From: Clostridiales bacterium UBA4653
GTDB taxonomy: Bacteria; Bacillota; Clostridia; Oscillospirales; CAG-272
Length of the DNA: 17,199 bases
NCBI GenBank assembly: GCA_002405565.1
Contig: DHMB01000143.1
Span: 1 to 17,199 of the forward strand
Direction: 5' to 3'
Of the stretch, positions 6,083 through 13,374 are shown one piece after another. How positions within the stretch are numbered: the stretch's first letter is position 1; every line of letters begins with the position of its first letter. A model generated the notes under the pieces. That model was not told where the DNA came from. It made no database searches and was given only the letters and a program-made list of their open reading frames with translations. The translations under genes and the position numbers were made by a program.

Positions 6083-6185
6083 CCCCCGCTCCGGAAATCA
6101 AGTCGCGGCGGGGATTTTTTGCAGTTCCCGCGCAAAGTGCGGCTTTTCCCCGCGCTCAATTTCTCCTTTCGGGGTTTACTTTTCC
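6083..6185 (+). repeat. 103-bp direct repeat, copy 2 (upstream of the 6254-10741 operon)
   Basis: 101 of 103 bases equal copy 1 at 4573-4675, 1510 bp apart, in the same orientation, so the GH4 gene is bracketed by the two copies. Here the terminator part has an obvious job, ending the GH4 transcript, and the -35 at the other end serves the next operon. Confidence 0.95.
6084..6120 (+). terminator. Terminator of the GH4 gene, in repeat copy 2
   Basis: CCCCGC (6084-6089) pairs with GCGGGG (6108-6113), followed by A and six T. It lies 50 nt after the GH4 stop. The stem is short with an 18-nt loop, so some read-through is likely. Confidence 0.65.
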
Positions 6186-6203
6186 GCATTGTTGTGATAT
6201 AAT
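6175..6203 (+). promoter_or_regulatory. Sigma-A promoter of the sulfatase-like/Gfo-Idh/fucosidase operon
   Basis: TTTACT (6175-6180) and a perfect TATAAT (6198-6203) with a 17-nt spacer. The first 5 nt of the spacer belong to the repeat; the rest and the -10 differ from copy 1. The predicted start near 6210 leaves a leader of about 44 nt. Confidence 0.75.
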
Positions 6204-6253
6204 AATCTCTACCGTTTATAATCTCCATCTTCGCATATCAAAAGGAATTTCAA

Positions 6254-8095
6254 ATGGAAAATATATTAAAAACCGAAAAGAAATCGTCGGGCAATGAGGC
6301 TCCCCGGCCCAAAAAGCCCTTATTTTCAGATAAATTCAAAGAAAAGCTGTCAGCCCTCTGGAAAGACGACCGTCGTTTTTCCGAAAGGCTCATAACATCC
6401 GGAGCAGCCGTGCTCGCGTTCGTTTTCACATTTCTTATGTTCGGCCCGTTTGAGCTTTTCATCTCAAACATGTCATATTTCGTATTCGGCGCAAAACAGC
6501 TTCTCCCGCCGATAATCATCTTCGGGATAGCAGTCCTTGCTGTGGCGACGGTGCTCTTTGCCCTGCTCCGCGGCAAGATTTTCAATGCCGTAATCTCGCT
6601 CGTCCTCGGAATAACCGTTGCCGGATATATCCAGGGAAACTATATAAACATCGATCACGGCGCCCTCGACGGAACAGCCGTCGCCTGGCACGATTTCAAA
6701 TGGCAGATGCTCGGAAACCTCCTTATCTGGGCAGTTATCATTCTTATACCGATAATTTTCTGTTATTTCAGCCGTGATGTCTGGAAGAGCCTTGTGCGGA
6801 TTGTCTCCCTTGCGCTTGTCGTTATGCAGGTGTTCGGCGCGGTATATCTCGTCGTCAAATCCGCATATCAGATAAAAAACGACGTCTCCGGCGACGGATA
6901 TTTTGAATGCAGCGAGCAGTTCAAGGTTTCAAAAAACAAAAATACTATCGTTTTCCTCCTGGACAGGATGGACAAAAAATATATGGATAAGCTCCTTGCA
7001 AAGGATCCCGAGCTCTGCGAGAAGCTCTCCGGCTTTACATATTACAAAAACTTCACAGGCAGTTATTCGAGAACCTTCCCCTCCGTCACATACCTGCTTT
7101 CCGGAAGAGAATATAATTATGATATGCCCTCCGGAGAGTATATGGAGAAGGCTATGCGCGAGTCGACCTTCTTTTCCTCCCTTGCCTCGGCGGGCTACGA
7201 AACAAGACTTTATACAGACACCCAGTACGTAGCGGGGAATGTTGAAAACTTCGAAGGGACTGTCAAAAACGCCGCAACGTCGAAGGGAAAGGCAAAGCCG
7301 ACGAAAATCCTCTCCGCCATGCTTGACCTCTCCGCATACAGATATTCTCCGGAGGCGATGAAGCCGTATTTCCATATCTATACGGACAACATAACTCAGA
7401 AATACATCTTCGGCGACAAAGACGGCAGCGTTTACACAATGGATGACGCAATATTCTATGAAGCGTTCCGCGAAAAGGGCGTGACGCTTGACGATAACGC
7501 CGGCGACTTCATTTTCTATCACCTCCAGGGCGCGCACGACCCGTTCACAATGAACGAAAAGGGCGAGGAGGTCATGTTTGACTACATAAATTATGAAGAG
7601 GCAATGTATAAGCAGATCCGCGGCGATTTCAAAATGATTTTAAGTTACATAAAGCAGCTCAAAGCCGCAGGCGTATATGACAATACGACAATAATCATCA
7701 CCGCAGACCACGGCAGAACCGGTACCGCCCCTTCTCTCGAAGAAGCGACGGGCGAAAACTACGGAGAGCGCGTCCTGACCCTGCTGATAAAGGAAGCGGG
7801 AGCAGACACGTCAAAGCCGATGAAAACTTCAATGAAGCAGATCTGTCAAGCAAACCTGCATAAAACCTTCCTTCGTTCCATGGGCGTAAGCTATGAGGAT
7901 GACGGCGTCCGCGCAATCGAGGACATCGGCGAGGATGAAGAAATGACAAGATATTTCTATATGAGCGGCTCAAACAAATCCGGCACAAACAGAGATACAA
8001 ATCTCGTCACCTATGAAATAAAAGGCGACGCGAACGACTTTTCAAACTGGAAAAAGGTCAAAACGGAGAAAATGAAGTATCCGTTCTATGATTGA
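6254..8095 (+). CDS. Membrane protein with sulfatase-like (alkaline phosphatase superfamily) domain
   Basis: A 613-residue protein. Residues 1-45 are charged and cytoplasmic. Hydrophobic segments at about 48-70, 83-105, 109-127, 153-171 and 182-201 predict five membrane helices. The C-terminal part from about 228 is an alkaline-phosphatase-superfamily fold of the kind found in lipoteichoic acid synthases and sulfatases: TIVFLLDRMD (231-240) with metal-ligand candidate Asp237, SYSRTFPSVTYLLSG (270-284) with a Ser/Thr nucleophile candidate, GAHDP (426-430), and IITADHG (481-487) with Asp485 and His486 as metal ligands. Whether it transfers a phospho-group, hydrolyses a sulfate or phosphate ester, or does something else cannot be told from sequence. 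The domain would lie outside the cell if the helix count of five is right. AAGGA precedes the ATG by 7 nt. It heads a three-gene operon, with 26 nt to the next gene. Confidence 0.85.
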   Translation: MENILKTEKKSSGNEAPRPKKPLFSDKFKEKLSALWKDDRRFSERLITSGAAVLAFVFTFLMFGPFELFISNMSYFVFGAKQLLPPIIIFGIAVLAVATVLFALLRGKIFNAVISLVLGITVAGYIQGNYINIDHGALDGTAVAWHDFKWQMLGNLLIWAVIILIPIIFCYFSRDVWKSLVRIVSLALVVMQVFGAVYLVVKSAYQIKNDVSGDGYFECSEQFKVSKNKNTIVFLLDRMDKKYMDKLLAKDPELCEKLSGFTYYKNFTGSYSRTFPSVTYLLSGREYNYDMPSGEYMEKAMRESTFFSSLASAGYETRLYTDTQYVAGNVENFEGTVKNAATSKGKAKPTKILSAMLDLSAYRYSPEAMKPYFHIYTDNITQKYIFGDKDGSVYTMDDAIFYEAFREKGVTLDDNAGDFIFYHLQGAHDPFTMNEKGEEVMFDYINYEEAMYKQIRGDFKMILSYIKQLKAAGVYDNTTIIITADHGRTGTAPSLEEATGENYGERVLTLLIKEAGADTSKPMKTSMKQICQANLHKTFLRSMGVSYEDDGVRAIEDIGEDEEMTRYFYMSGSNKSGTNRDTNLVTYEIKGDANDFSNWKKVKTEKMKYPFYD

Positions 8096-8121
8096 TATTT
8101 ATTTAAGCGAGGTAAAATATT

Positions 8122-9426
8122 ATGAAACAGCTTACGGCAATATGTATCGGCGCGGGCAGCAGAGGCAGAGGCTATTCCAACATAATGTCCGGAATGCCCG
8201 AAAAATTCAGGCTCATCGGCGTGGCGGATCCTGTCGACGCGGCGAGAGAGGTTATGCGCGAGAGTTTCAATCTTCCCGCTGAAAACTGCTGTAAGAGCTG
8301 GGAAGAAATTCTTTCCCGCCCGAAATTTGCGGATGTCGCAATAATCTCAACTATGGACGATATGCATTACGGCCCCGCAATGAAGGCAATCGCCCTCGGC
8401 TATGATATCCTCCTCGAAAAGCCCATCGCGCAGACCGTCGGGGAATGTGCGGACATTGCAAAAGCGGCGCACGAAAAGGGCGTCAAGGTCATCGTTTGCC
8501 ACGTTCTGCGTTACACCCCTTTCTATAAAAAAGTAAAAGAAATCGTTGACAGAGGCGATATAGGCGACATAATGTCCGTCATCGCGCTCGAAAGAATCGG
8601 CAATATTCATTTCAGTCACAGCTATGTCCGCGGCAACTGGCACAGCGAGGAGGAAACAACTCCTATGCTTCTTGCGAAAAGCTGTCACGACATCGACATA
8701 ATCCAGTGGATTATCGGCAAGACCTGCAAGAAGGTCTCCTCCTTCGGAGATCTGACGTATTTCAGAGAAGAAAATGCGCCCAAAGGCTCGCCGAGAAGAT
8801 GTGCGGACGGGGGCTGCCCGATAGCGGAAACCTGCCCTTATAACTGCATAAAGCTCTATTATGACGATAAAAACAACCTCTGGTTCCGTCGCGCGGCGGC
8901 AAAGGGCATTTCGCAGACAACCTATCCGACAGACGACGAGGTTATGAAAGCGCTTATGACAACGGATTACGGTCTCTGCGTTTTCCACGCAAACAACGAC
9001 GTTCTCGACCATCAGACCGTCAATATGCTCTTTGACGGAAACGTCACCGCAAGCTTTACTGTAAACGCCTTCAACGGCGGCGGCAGAGCGATACATCTCT
9101 TCGGAACGAAGGGAGAGCTTGTTGCCGAGGCAAACGATACGGAGATAAAAGTTTATAATTCGGATATAAGAAAATGGTCGACAGTATCCGTAAAGGAAAC
9201 GGAGGAAAGCATCATCGGCGGTCACGGCGGCGGCGATCAGGGCATCATTGCCGACCTTTATGACTACCTCTGCGGAACATACAACGGTTGCTCCGTTGCG
9301 GATATTTCCGTTTCCGCCGCAAATCATCTCATCGGCTTTGCCGCAGAAAAAGCAAGGCACACGGACACCGTCGTCGATGTTGATAAGTACTTTTCCGAAT
9401 TCGGTCTTGAAAACAATATAAAATAA
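8122..9426 (+). CDS. Gfo/Idh/MocA family NAD(P)-dependent oxidoreductase
   Basis: A 434-residue cytosolic enzyme. The N-terminal Rossmann domain starts ICIGAGSRGRGYS (residues 7-19). LLEKPIAQT holds the family's catalytic Lys100, and KSCHDID (186-192) the active-site His189 and Asp192. The C-terminal alpha/beta domain follows. An inserted loop carries four cysteines, CADGGCPIAETCPYNC (Cys227, 232, 238, 242), which may bind zinc or another metal; I recall similar loops in clostridial relatives of unknown function. Substrate is unknown. Some members of this superfamily (GH109 and relatives) cleave glycosides by the same NAD-dependent chemistry as GH4, and the neighbours here are glycosidases, so sugar or glycoside oxidation is likely. 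The ribosome binding site is weak (GAGG about 9 nt before ATG). It sits between the membrane protein and the fucosidase with short gaps, hence one operon. Confidence 0.92.
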   Translation: MKQLTAICIGAGSRGRGYSNIMSGMPEKFRLIGVADPVDAAREVMRESFNLPAENCCKSWEEILSRPKFADVAIISTMDDMHYGPAMKAIALGYDILLEKPIAQTVGECADIAKAAHEKGVKVIVCHVLRYTPFYKKVKEIVDRGDIGDIMSVIALERIGNIHFSHSYVRGNWHSEEETTPMLLAKSCHDIDIIQWIIGKTCKKVSSFGDLTYFREENAPKGSPRRCADGGCPIAETCPYNCIKLYYDDKNNLWFRRAAAKGISQTTYPTDDEVMKALMTTDYGLCVFHANNDVLDHQTVNMLFDGNVTASFTVNAFNGGGRAIHLFGTKGELVAEANDTEIKVYNSDIRKWSTVSVKETEESIIGGHGGGDQGIIADLYDYLCGTYNGCSVADISVSAANHLIGFAAEKARHTDTVVDVDKYFSEFGLENNIK

Positions 9427-9442
9427 TAAAAGGAAAATTATT

Positions 9443-10741
9443 ATGAACAGAGTGCTTATTCAAAGAGAAGAATACGAAGCGTTTGCAGCAGGCACCCGCA
9501 AGCGTCGTCTTGAATGGTTTCGCGAGGCACGTTTCGGAATGTTTGTTCATTACGGAGCGTTTTCGTCTATCGGTGCAGGCGAATGGTGTATGTACTTTGA
9601 TAACTATAAGAAATCCGAATACGAGGAGATTGCAAATACCTTTGCTCCGAAGGAGGGGTGCACAGACGAATGGTGCGCTCTGGCGAAACGCGCAGGTGCG
9701 AAATACTGCGTGATGACAACTCGTCACCACGAAGGCTTCTCACTTTGGAAATCGGACGCAAACCCATACAATTCATATAATGTCTGTGGCAGAGATCTTG
9801 TCGCGGAATTTGTTGCGTCGTGCCGTAAGTACGGATTAAAAATAGGCTTTTATTCTTCTCTTATGGACTGGCACCATCCGGACGGCTGGCGTTGCGCATT
9901 TGACCCCGAAGCGCGTCGCAGATTTCTTGATTACATAGAAGAACTGAACACCGAGTTACTCACGAGGTACGGCAAGATAGATATACTCTGGTATGATATG
10001 CCGTTTCCGATGGACAGCAGCGAGGGCTGGGACTCTGTCAACAGCAATTACCGCCTGCGTCTGCTCCAACCAGACATTCTTATAAACAACCGACGCAGAA
10101 TACAGGAGGACTTCCTGACTCCCGAAGAAAGAATCTCCCCTGCCGACGGCGCATATTGGGAAGCCTGTATGACCTTCAACGGTCTTTCGTGGGGCTATAT
10201 CGATTCAGAACAGGCGCTTCCCTATTCATATACGCCCCAGAAGATACTTTCAATGCTCACAACATGCACGATAGGCGGCGGGAATCTTCTTCTCAATATC
10301 GGCCCGACTCCCGACGGCAGCGTTCCGAAGGAGGTTATCTTCCCTCTTGAAAAAATAGGTGAATGGCTCGCCGAAAACGGAGAAGCCGTATACGGCAAAA
10401 AAGCCTCCGGATATTCCGGCACTCTCAATCCCGCAACGGTATCCGAAGACGGAAAAACACTTTATCTTATGAACCGTATCTGGCACAGCGACAGACTCAT
10501 TCTCTGGAATTACGTAAATGCGTCGCCGAAGCGTATCACCCTTCTTGCAACGGGAGAGGAGGTCGGCTTCACGGTCGACGGCGGAAGAATTATTCTCACA
10601 GGTCTTCCAAAAGACCCTGTTGACAAGCATCTCGGCGTGACCGTTTTCAAAATGGAATTCGATGAAAAACCGGGAGCCGTCATAAGATATTACCCGCAGA
10701 TGTCGTACGGCGCAAACAATGCGGGCGAAAACGTTCAGTAA
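9443..10741 (+). CDS. GH29 alpha-L-fucosidase
   Basis: A 432-residue enzyme that should release terminal L-fucose. The family's first block RLEWFREARFGMFVHYGAFS contains the substrate-binding His36. TRHHEGFSLW (93-102) holds the His-His pair, and IDILWYDMPFP (179-189) carries the probable nucleophile Asp185. LLLNIGPTPDG (282-292) is another family signature. The general acid is not conserved across GH29; Glu240 in AYWEACMTFN is a candidate. There is no signal peptide, so it acts on imported fucosyl-oligosaccharides. Residues after about 350 look like the short beta-sandwich tail. The start has AAAGGA about 8 nt upstream and lies 16 nt after the oxidoreductase gene. No terminator follows before the M28 promoter, so some read-through is possible. 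Confidence 0.93.
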   Translation: MNRVLIQREEYEAFAAGTRKRRLEWFREARFGMFVHYGAFSSIGAGEWCMYFDNYKKSEYEEIANTFAPKEGCTDEWCALAKRAGAKYCVMTTRHHEGFSLWKSDANPYNSYNVCGRDLVAEFVASCRKYGLKIGFYSSLMDWHHPDGWRCAFDPEARRRFLDYIEELNTELLTRYGKIDILWYDMPFPMDSSEGWDSVNSNYRLRLLQPDILINNRRRIQEDFLTPEERISPADGAYWEACMTFNGLSWGYIDSEQALPYSYTPQKILSMLTTCTIGGGNLLLNIGPTPDGSVPKEVIFPLEKIGEWLAENGEAVYGKKASGYSGTLNPATVSEDGKTLYLMNRIWHSDRLILWNYVNASPKRITLLATGEEVGFTVDGGRIILTGLPKDPVDKHLGVTVFKMEFDEKPGAVIRYYPQMSYGANNAGENVQ

Positions 10742-10762
10742 TCCGTTTGTTTACATTTTCAA

Positions 10763-10793
10763 GGTTGACAACCGCCGCGCGCGGTAGTAAAAT
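10763..10793 (+). promoter_or_regulatory. Sigma-A promoter of the M28 peptidase gene with overlapping palindromes
   Basis: A perfect TTGACA (10765-10770) and TAAAAT (10788-10793) are 17 nt apart. GGTTG-A-CAACC (10763-10773) is centred on the -35, and ACCGC/GCGGT (10771-10775 with 10781-10785) fills the spacer. They could be operators for a repressor; none is identified. Confidence 0.75.
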
Positions 10794-10826
10794 AGTTGCG
10801 AAATAAAATATAAGGAGATATTTCTA

Positions 10827-12089
10827 ATGGATATATCGGCAAAAAGAATGTATGATTTTCTTAAAAAGATGAATTTTGTCCGCCTTTCGACAACAGAAGG
10901 CGAAACAAAGGCGGCAGGTATGATAGCGGATGAGATCCGCGCAATCGGCGGCGAGCCCGTCATCGAAACGTTCAAGGCTCCTCATTATGAGGTCAAGACT
11001 GCAAAGCTCGAAGTGCTCTCTCCCTTCAAAAAGGAATACGAGGTCACAGGCTACGGCTTCTCCGGCAACGCTGCAAAGGACGGCATCGAAGCAGAGCTCG
11101 TTTATGTTGACGCTTTCGACGAAATCAATCTTCGCAAGGTAAAGGGCAAGATTGTTCTCTTCTCCGGCGGCATCAATGCAGACGGCTTCGACAAGCTCAT
11201 AAAAGCAGGTGCGCTTGCGCTCATCGGTATGGCAGGCGACTTCCGCGATAAAAAAGGCAATTACGATCTTGACGAGCGTATGCTCCGTCCGTCGATGACG
11301 GAAAAAGGCGTTCTCCCCGCAGTCTGCATTCATATAAACGACGCAAAGGCTATGATCGAGGGCGGCGCAAAAACTGTCCGTGTAACGCTTGAGCAGGAGG
11401 AAGGCGAAGCCGATTCCCGCAACGTTATCGCGGAAATCAAAGGCACGGAATTCCCGGATGAGGTCATCGTTTACACAGCTCATTACGATTCCGTCCCCTT
11501 CAGCCGCGGTATGTTCGATAACGGCACAGGCACCGTCACGATACTTGAAATGTATCGCCACTTTATGAAAAATCCCCCCCGCCGCACAGTCAGATTCATC
11601 TGGTGCGGTTCGGAAGAGCGCGGACTTCTCGGAAGCAAGGCATATATTGCCGCGCACGACGATCTTCTCGAAAAAATCCGTCTCTGCATAAACGTAGATA
11701 TGACGGGCCCCGTCTTCGGCAAGGACTGTCTCCGAATCACAGGCGAGGAAGCGCTCATTCACGCCGTTGACTATATGGCAAAGGAAAAGGGCTTCTCTGT
11801 CGCTGTATGGCAGGACATCTATTCCTCCGACGGTATCCCCTTTGCAGACAAAGGTATCCCCGCAATCAACGTTCTCCGTCAGGCAGCCGGCGGTCTGACC
11901 TGTATCCATTGCCGCACAGACGTCATCTCTCAGGTGAACGCAAAGTCAATGGCAAAAACAGCCGAATTCCTTGAAGCCATGTCGGACAGATTCATCGGCG
12001 CCGAAGTCTTCCCCATCACAAAGAAGATCCCGGACAATATGGTCGAAAGAGTCAATAAATACCTCGGCAAAAAGCCCGAGCAGAAATAA
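10827..12089 (+). CDS. M28 family zinc peptidase with PA-like insert
   Basis: A 420-residue co-catalytic zinc peptidase, likely an aminopeptidase. The zinc ligands of the family can be placed: His219 (TAHYDSVP), Asp231 (FDNGTG), Glu263/Glu264 (SEERGLLGS, one catalytic and one ligand), Asp291 (NVDMTGP) and His361 (CIHCRTD). Residues of about 55-190 (YEVTGYGFSG, VKGKIVLFSGG, LPAVCIHINDA) look like a PA domain inserted before the catalytic part, as in many M28 proteins. No signal peptide is present, so it probably trims peptides in the cytoplasm. AAGGAG lies 9 nt before the ATG. It has its own promoter and is not evidently part of the sugar operon. No classic terminator follows; only the hairpins at 12090-12147. 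Confidence 0.92.
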   Translation: MDISAKRMYDFLKKMNFVRLSTTEGETKAAGMIADEIRAIGGEPVIETFKAPHYEVKTAKLEVLSPFKKEYEVTGYGFSGNAAKDGIEAELVYVDAFDEINLRKVKGKIVLFSGGINADGFDKLIKAGALALIGMAGDFRDKKGNYDLDERMLRPSMTEKGVLPAVCIHINDAKAMIEGGAKTVRVTLEQEEGEADSRNVIAEIKGTEFPDEVIVYTAHYDSVPFSRGMFDNGTGTVTILEMYRHFMKNPPRRTVRFIWCGSEERGLLGSKAYIAAHDDLLEKIRLCINVDMTGPVFGKDCLRITGEEALIHAVDYMAKEKGFSVAVWQDIYSSDGIPFADKGIPAINVLRQAAGGLTCIHCRTDVISQVNAKSMAKTAEFLEAMSDRFIGAEVFPITKKIPDNMVERVNKYLGKKPEQK

Positions 12090-12170
12090 CTTACTTTTCT
12101 TCGAGAAGAAAAGGTAAGCACCGTTCTTTTCTTCGAGAAGAAAAGAAGGCAAAAGAAGCTTTAGTTATTG
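12090..12170. repeat. Two adjacent TTTTCTTCGAGAAGAAAA hairpins with conserved tail
   Basis: Hairpin A (12090-12118) pairs CTTAC.TTTTCTTC with GAAGAAAA.GTAAG with one bulge. Hairpin B (12124-12134 with 12137-12147) is a perfect 11-bp stem on a 2-nt GA spacer. The tail GCAAAAGAAGCTTTAGTTAT (12149-12168) matches the tail of the hairpin at 67-94 with two changes. Neither is followed by a T-run, so they are repeats rather than ordinary terminators, though they may still affect the M28 transcript end. Confidence 0.7.
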
Positions 12171-12546
12171 GTTTGAGCGGGCTTTATATTATCATCAAAG
12201 GGACGGCTTTCCGCTCCTTTTCTGTGTTTCCGCCCACTCCCGTCTCGGCGACGCCTGTAAGGGTGTGCTTCGCACGCTTGCAAATCGCCCAATGGGAGAG
12301 CCTTAACTTCCTGCTCTGCAAGAAAAAAGTCACACACTTTCTTCCGTCCACGCAGGCACAAAAGCTCCGCACTATTAAAAGCGTTTTAAGATTCGAACTT
12401 CACTTCCGCCTTTGCTTGGGTAAAGCTGACGCGGCAGAGAAGATTCGCCTTGAACTTTTAAGGGAGGTTTCGGAGGGATTTGCTGGTTTGCGTGAGCAAG
12501 CCAAGCAGGCCTCGCCGAGAGGGGAAAGTCCGAATTGCTTTCTTTC
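12171..12546. other. Gene-free intergenic stretch, probably repetitive
   Basis: No supportable gene is seen. A plus-strand frame at 12173-12577 (134 codons) lacks a ribosome binding site, has odd composition and runs into the hairpin at 12547. Small inverted motifs are present, for example GTGTGCTTCGCACGC near 12263. Flanking repeats on both sides suggest a composite of extragenic repeat elements or decayed sequence. Confidence 0.5.
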
Positions 12547-12710
12547 GTACTTTCTTTTCAAAAAAGAAAGTACATAAAGATAAGGAAATGGCGTTTGCGG
12601 AAAATTTCTGTTTTGATGATACCTGCTCGTTTGGTAAATCGCAAAAACCGGCGGGGCGGAAGGGGGGTCTGAACTGCTTTCTTTTCAAAAAAGAAAGTTC
12701 ATAAAGATAA
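12547..12710. repeat. Pair of TTTCTTTTCAAAAAAGAAA hairpin repeats
   Basis: 12550-12583 and 12677-12710 are identical at 33 of 34 positions and both end ATAAAGATAA. In the first, arms 12547-12558 and 12562-12573 pair perfectly over 12 bp with a CAA loop. In the second the single base change is matched by the GAAC/GTTC ends, so pairing is kept apart from a 3-nt bulge. This is a second hairpin class, distinct from that at 67-94 and 12090-12147. Confidence 0.8.
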
Positions 12711-12775
12711 AGCAGCGGCGTCTTCAAAAAAACCTTTCAGCGATACCCGCAAACGTATCTCCCGAATTTCTCATC

Positions 12776-12804
12776 AAAAAAGAGGCGGATGACCGCCTCT
12801 TTTT
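12776..12804 (-). terminator. Terminator of the pheST-phosphoribosyltransferase operon
   Basis: AAAAAGAGGCGG (12777-12788) pairs perfectly with CCGCCTCTTTTT (12793-12804) around ATGA. It lies 3 nt beyond the minus-strand stop at 12808, and the minus-strand read ends in a T-run. Confidence 0.88.
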
Positions 12805-12807
12805 GCT

Positions 12808-13362
12808 TTATTCCTTTATTGTCCCGTCCGCATTGAATACGGGGAGAACCTGGAGATATTTGATGTCGTCGCGCTTTGCGGCGTCGCCCTCAGCAAGAAC
12901 GCACATCTTGCCCGCGATTATGCCGCCCGCCTTTGTGACAAGCTCTTCAAGCGCACGGAGGGATTCGCCGGTGCTGACAACGTCGTCAACTATGAGGACT
13001 CTCTTCCCTTTCATTGCCTTGGCGTCATCGCCGTCGAGATAAAGCGTCTGGAGGGTTGCATGCGTTATGGACTTGACCTCCGTTGAGAAAATGTTGCGCA
13101 TATAGAGCTTGGGCGTTTTTCTTGCGAGAAGGTAGTTGTCGGCATTTGACTGACGAGCCATCTCGTAAACAAGCGGGATACCCTTGCTTTCGGCAGTTAT
13201 CATTATGTCGTGCTCGGGAGCGATTTTGAGCAGCTCCGCAGCGGCGGCTTTTGTTATTTCAACGTCGCCGAACATGATGAAAGCGCCGATATAAAGCGAC
13301 TCATTTACGGGGCAAAGCGGGAGCTTGCGTTTCAGTCCCGCAATTTCAATTTCATAATACAT
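12808..13362 (-). CDS. Purine phosphoribosyltransferase-like protein (adenine type)
   Basis: A 184-residue type I phosphoribosyltransferase. The PRPP-binding loop is VLIVDDVVSTGES (122-134), and ITAESKGIPLVYEMAR (55-70) holds the short pyrophosphate loop region seen in adenine and xanthine phosphoribosyltransferases. The N-terminal hood MYYEIEIAGLKRKLPLCPVN differs from standard Apt, so the exact base is uncertain: adenine, xanthine or guanine salvage, or a regulatory relative. ATG 13362 has GGAGG 6 nt upstream, inside the 12-nt gap after pheT, so the gene is read from the pheS T-box promoter as the third gene of the operon. A strong terminator follows at once. Confidence 0.85.
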   Translation of the reverse strand: MYYEIEIAGLKRKLPLCPVNESLYIGAFIMFGDVEITKAAAAELLKIAPEHDIMITAESKGIPLVYEMARQSNADNYLLARKTPKLYMRNIFSTEVKSITHATLQTLYLDGDDAKAMKGKRVLIVDDVVSTGESLRALEELVTKAGGIIAGKMCVLAEGDAAKRDDIKYLQVLPVFNADGTIKE

Positions 13363-13374
13363 GATTTTCCTCCA

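Noticed and set aside
8347..9360. Minus-strand open frame of 337 codons antisense to the Gfo/Idh/MocA gene
   Set aside because: The sense strand carries every family motif; the antisense product has no recognisable features.
10824..11909. Minus-strand open frame of 361 codons antisense to the M28 peptidase
   Set aside because: Its length follows from codon bias of the sense gene; no recognisable domain or start signal.
12173..12577. 134-codon plus-strand frame in the repeat block
   Set aside because: No ribosome binding site, repeat-derived composition and an end inside a hairpin repeat; not a supportable gene.
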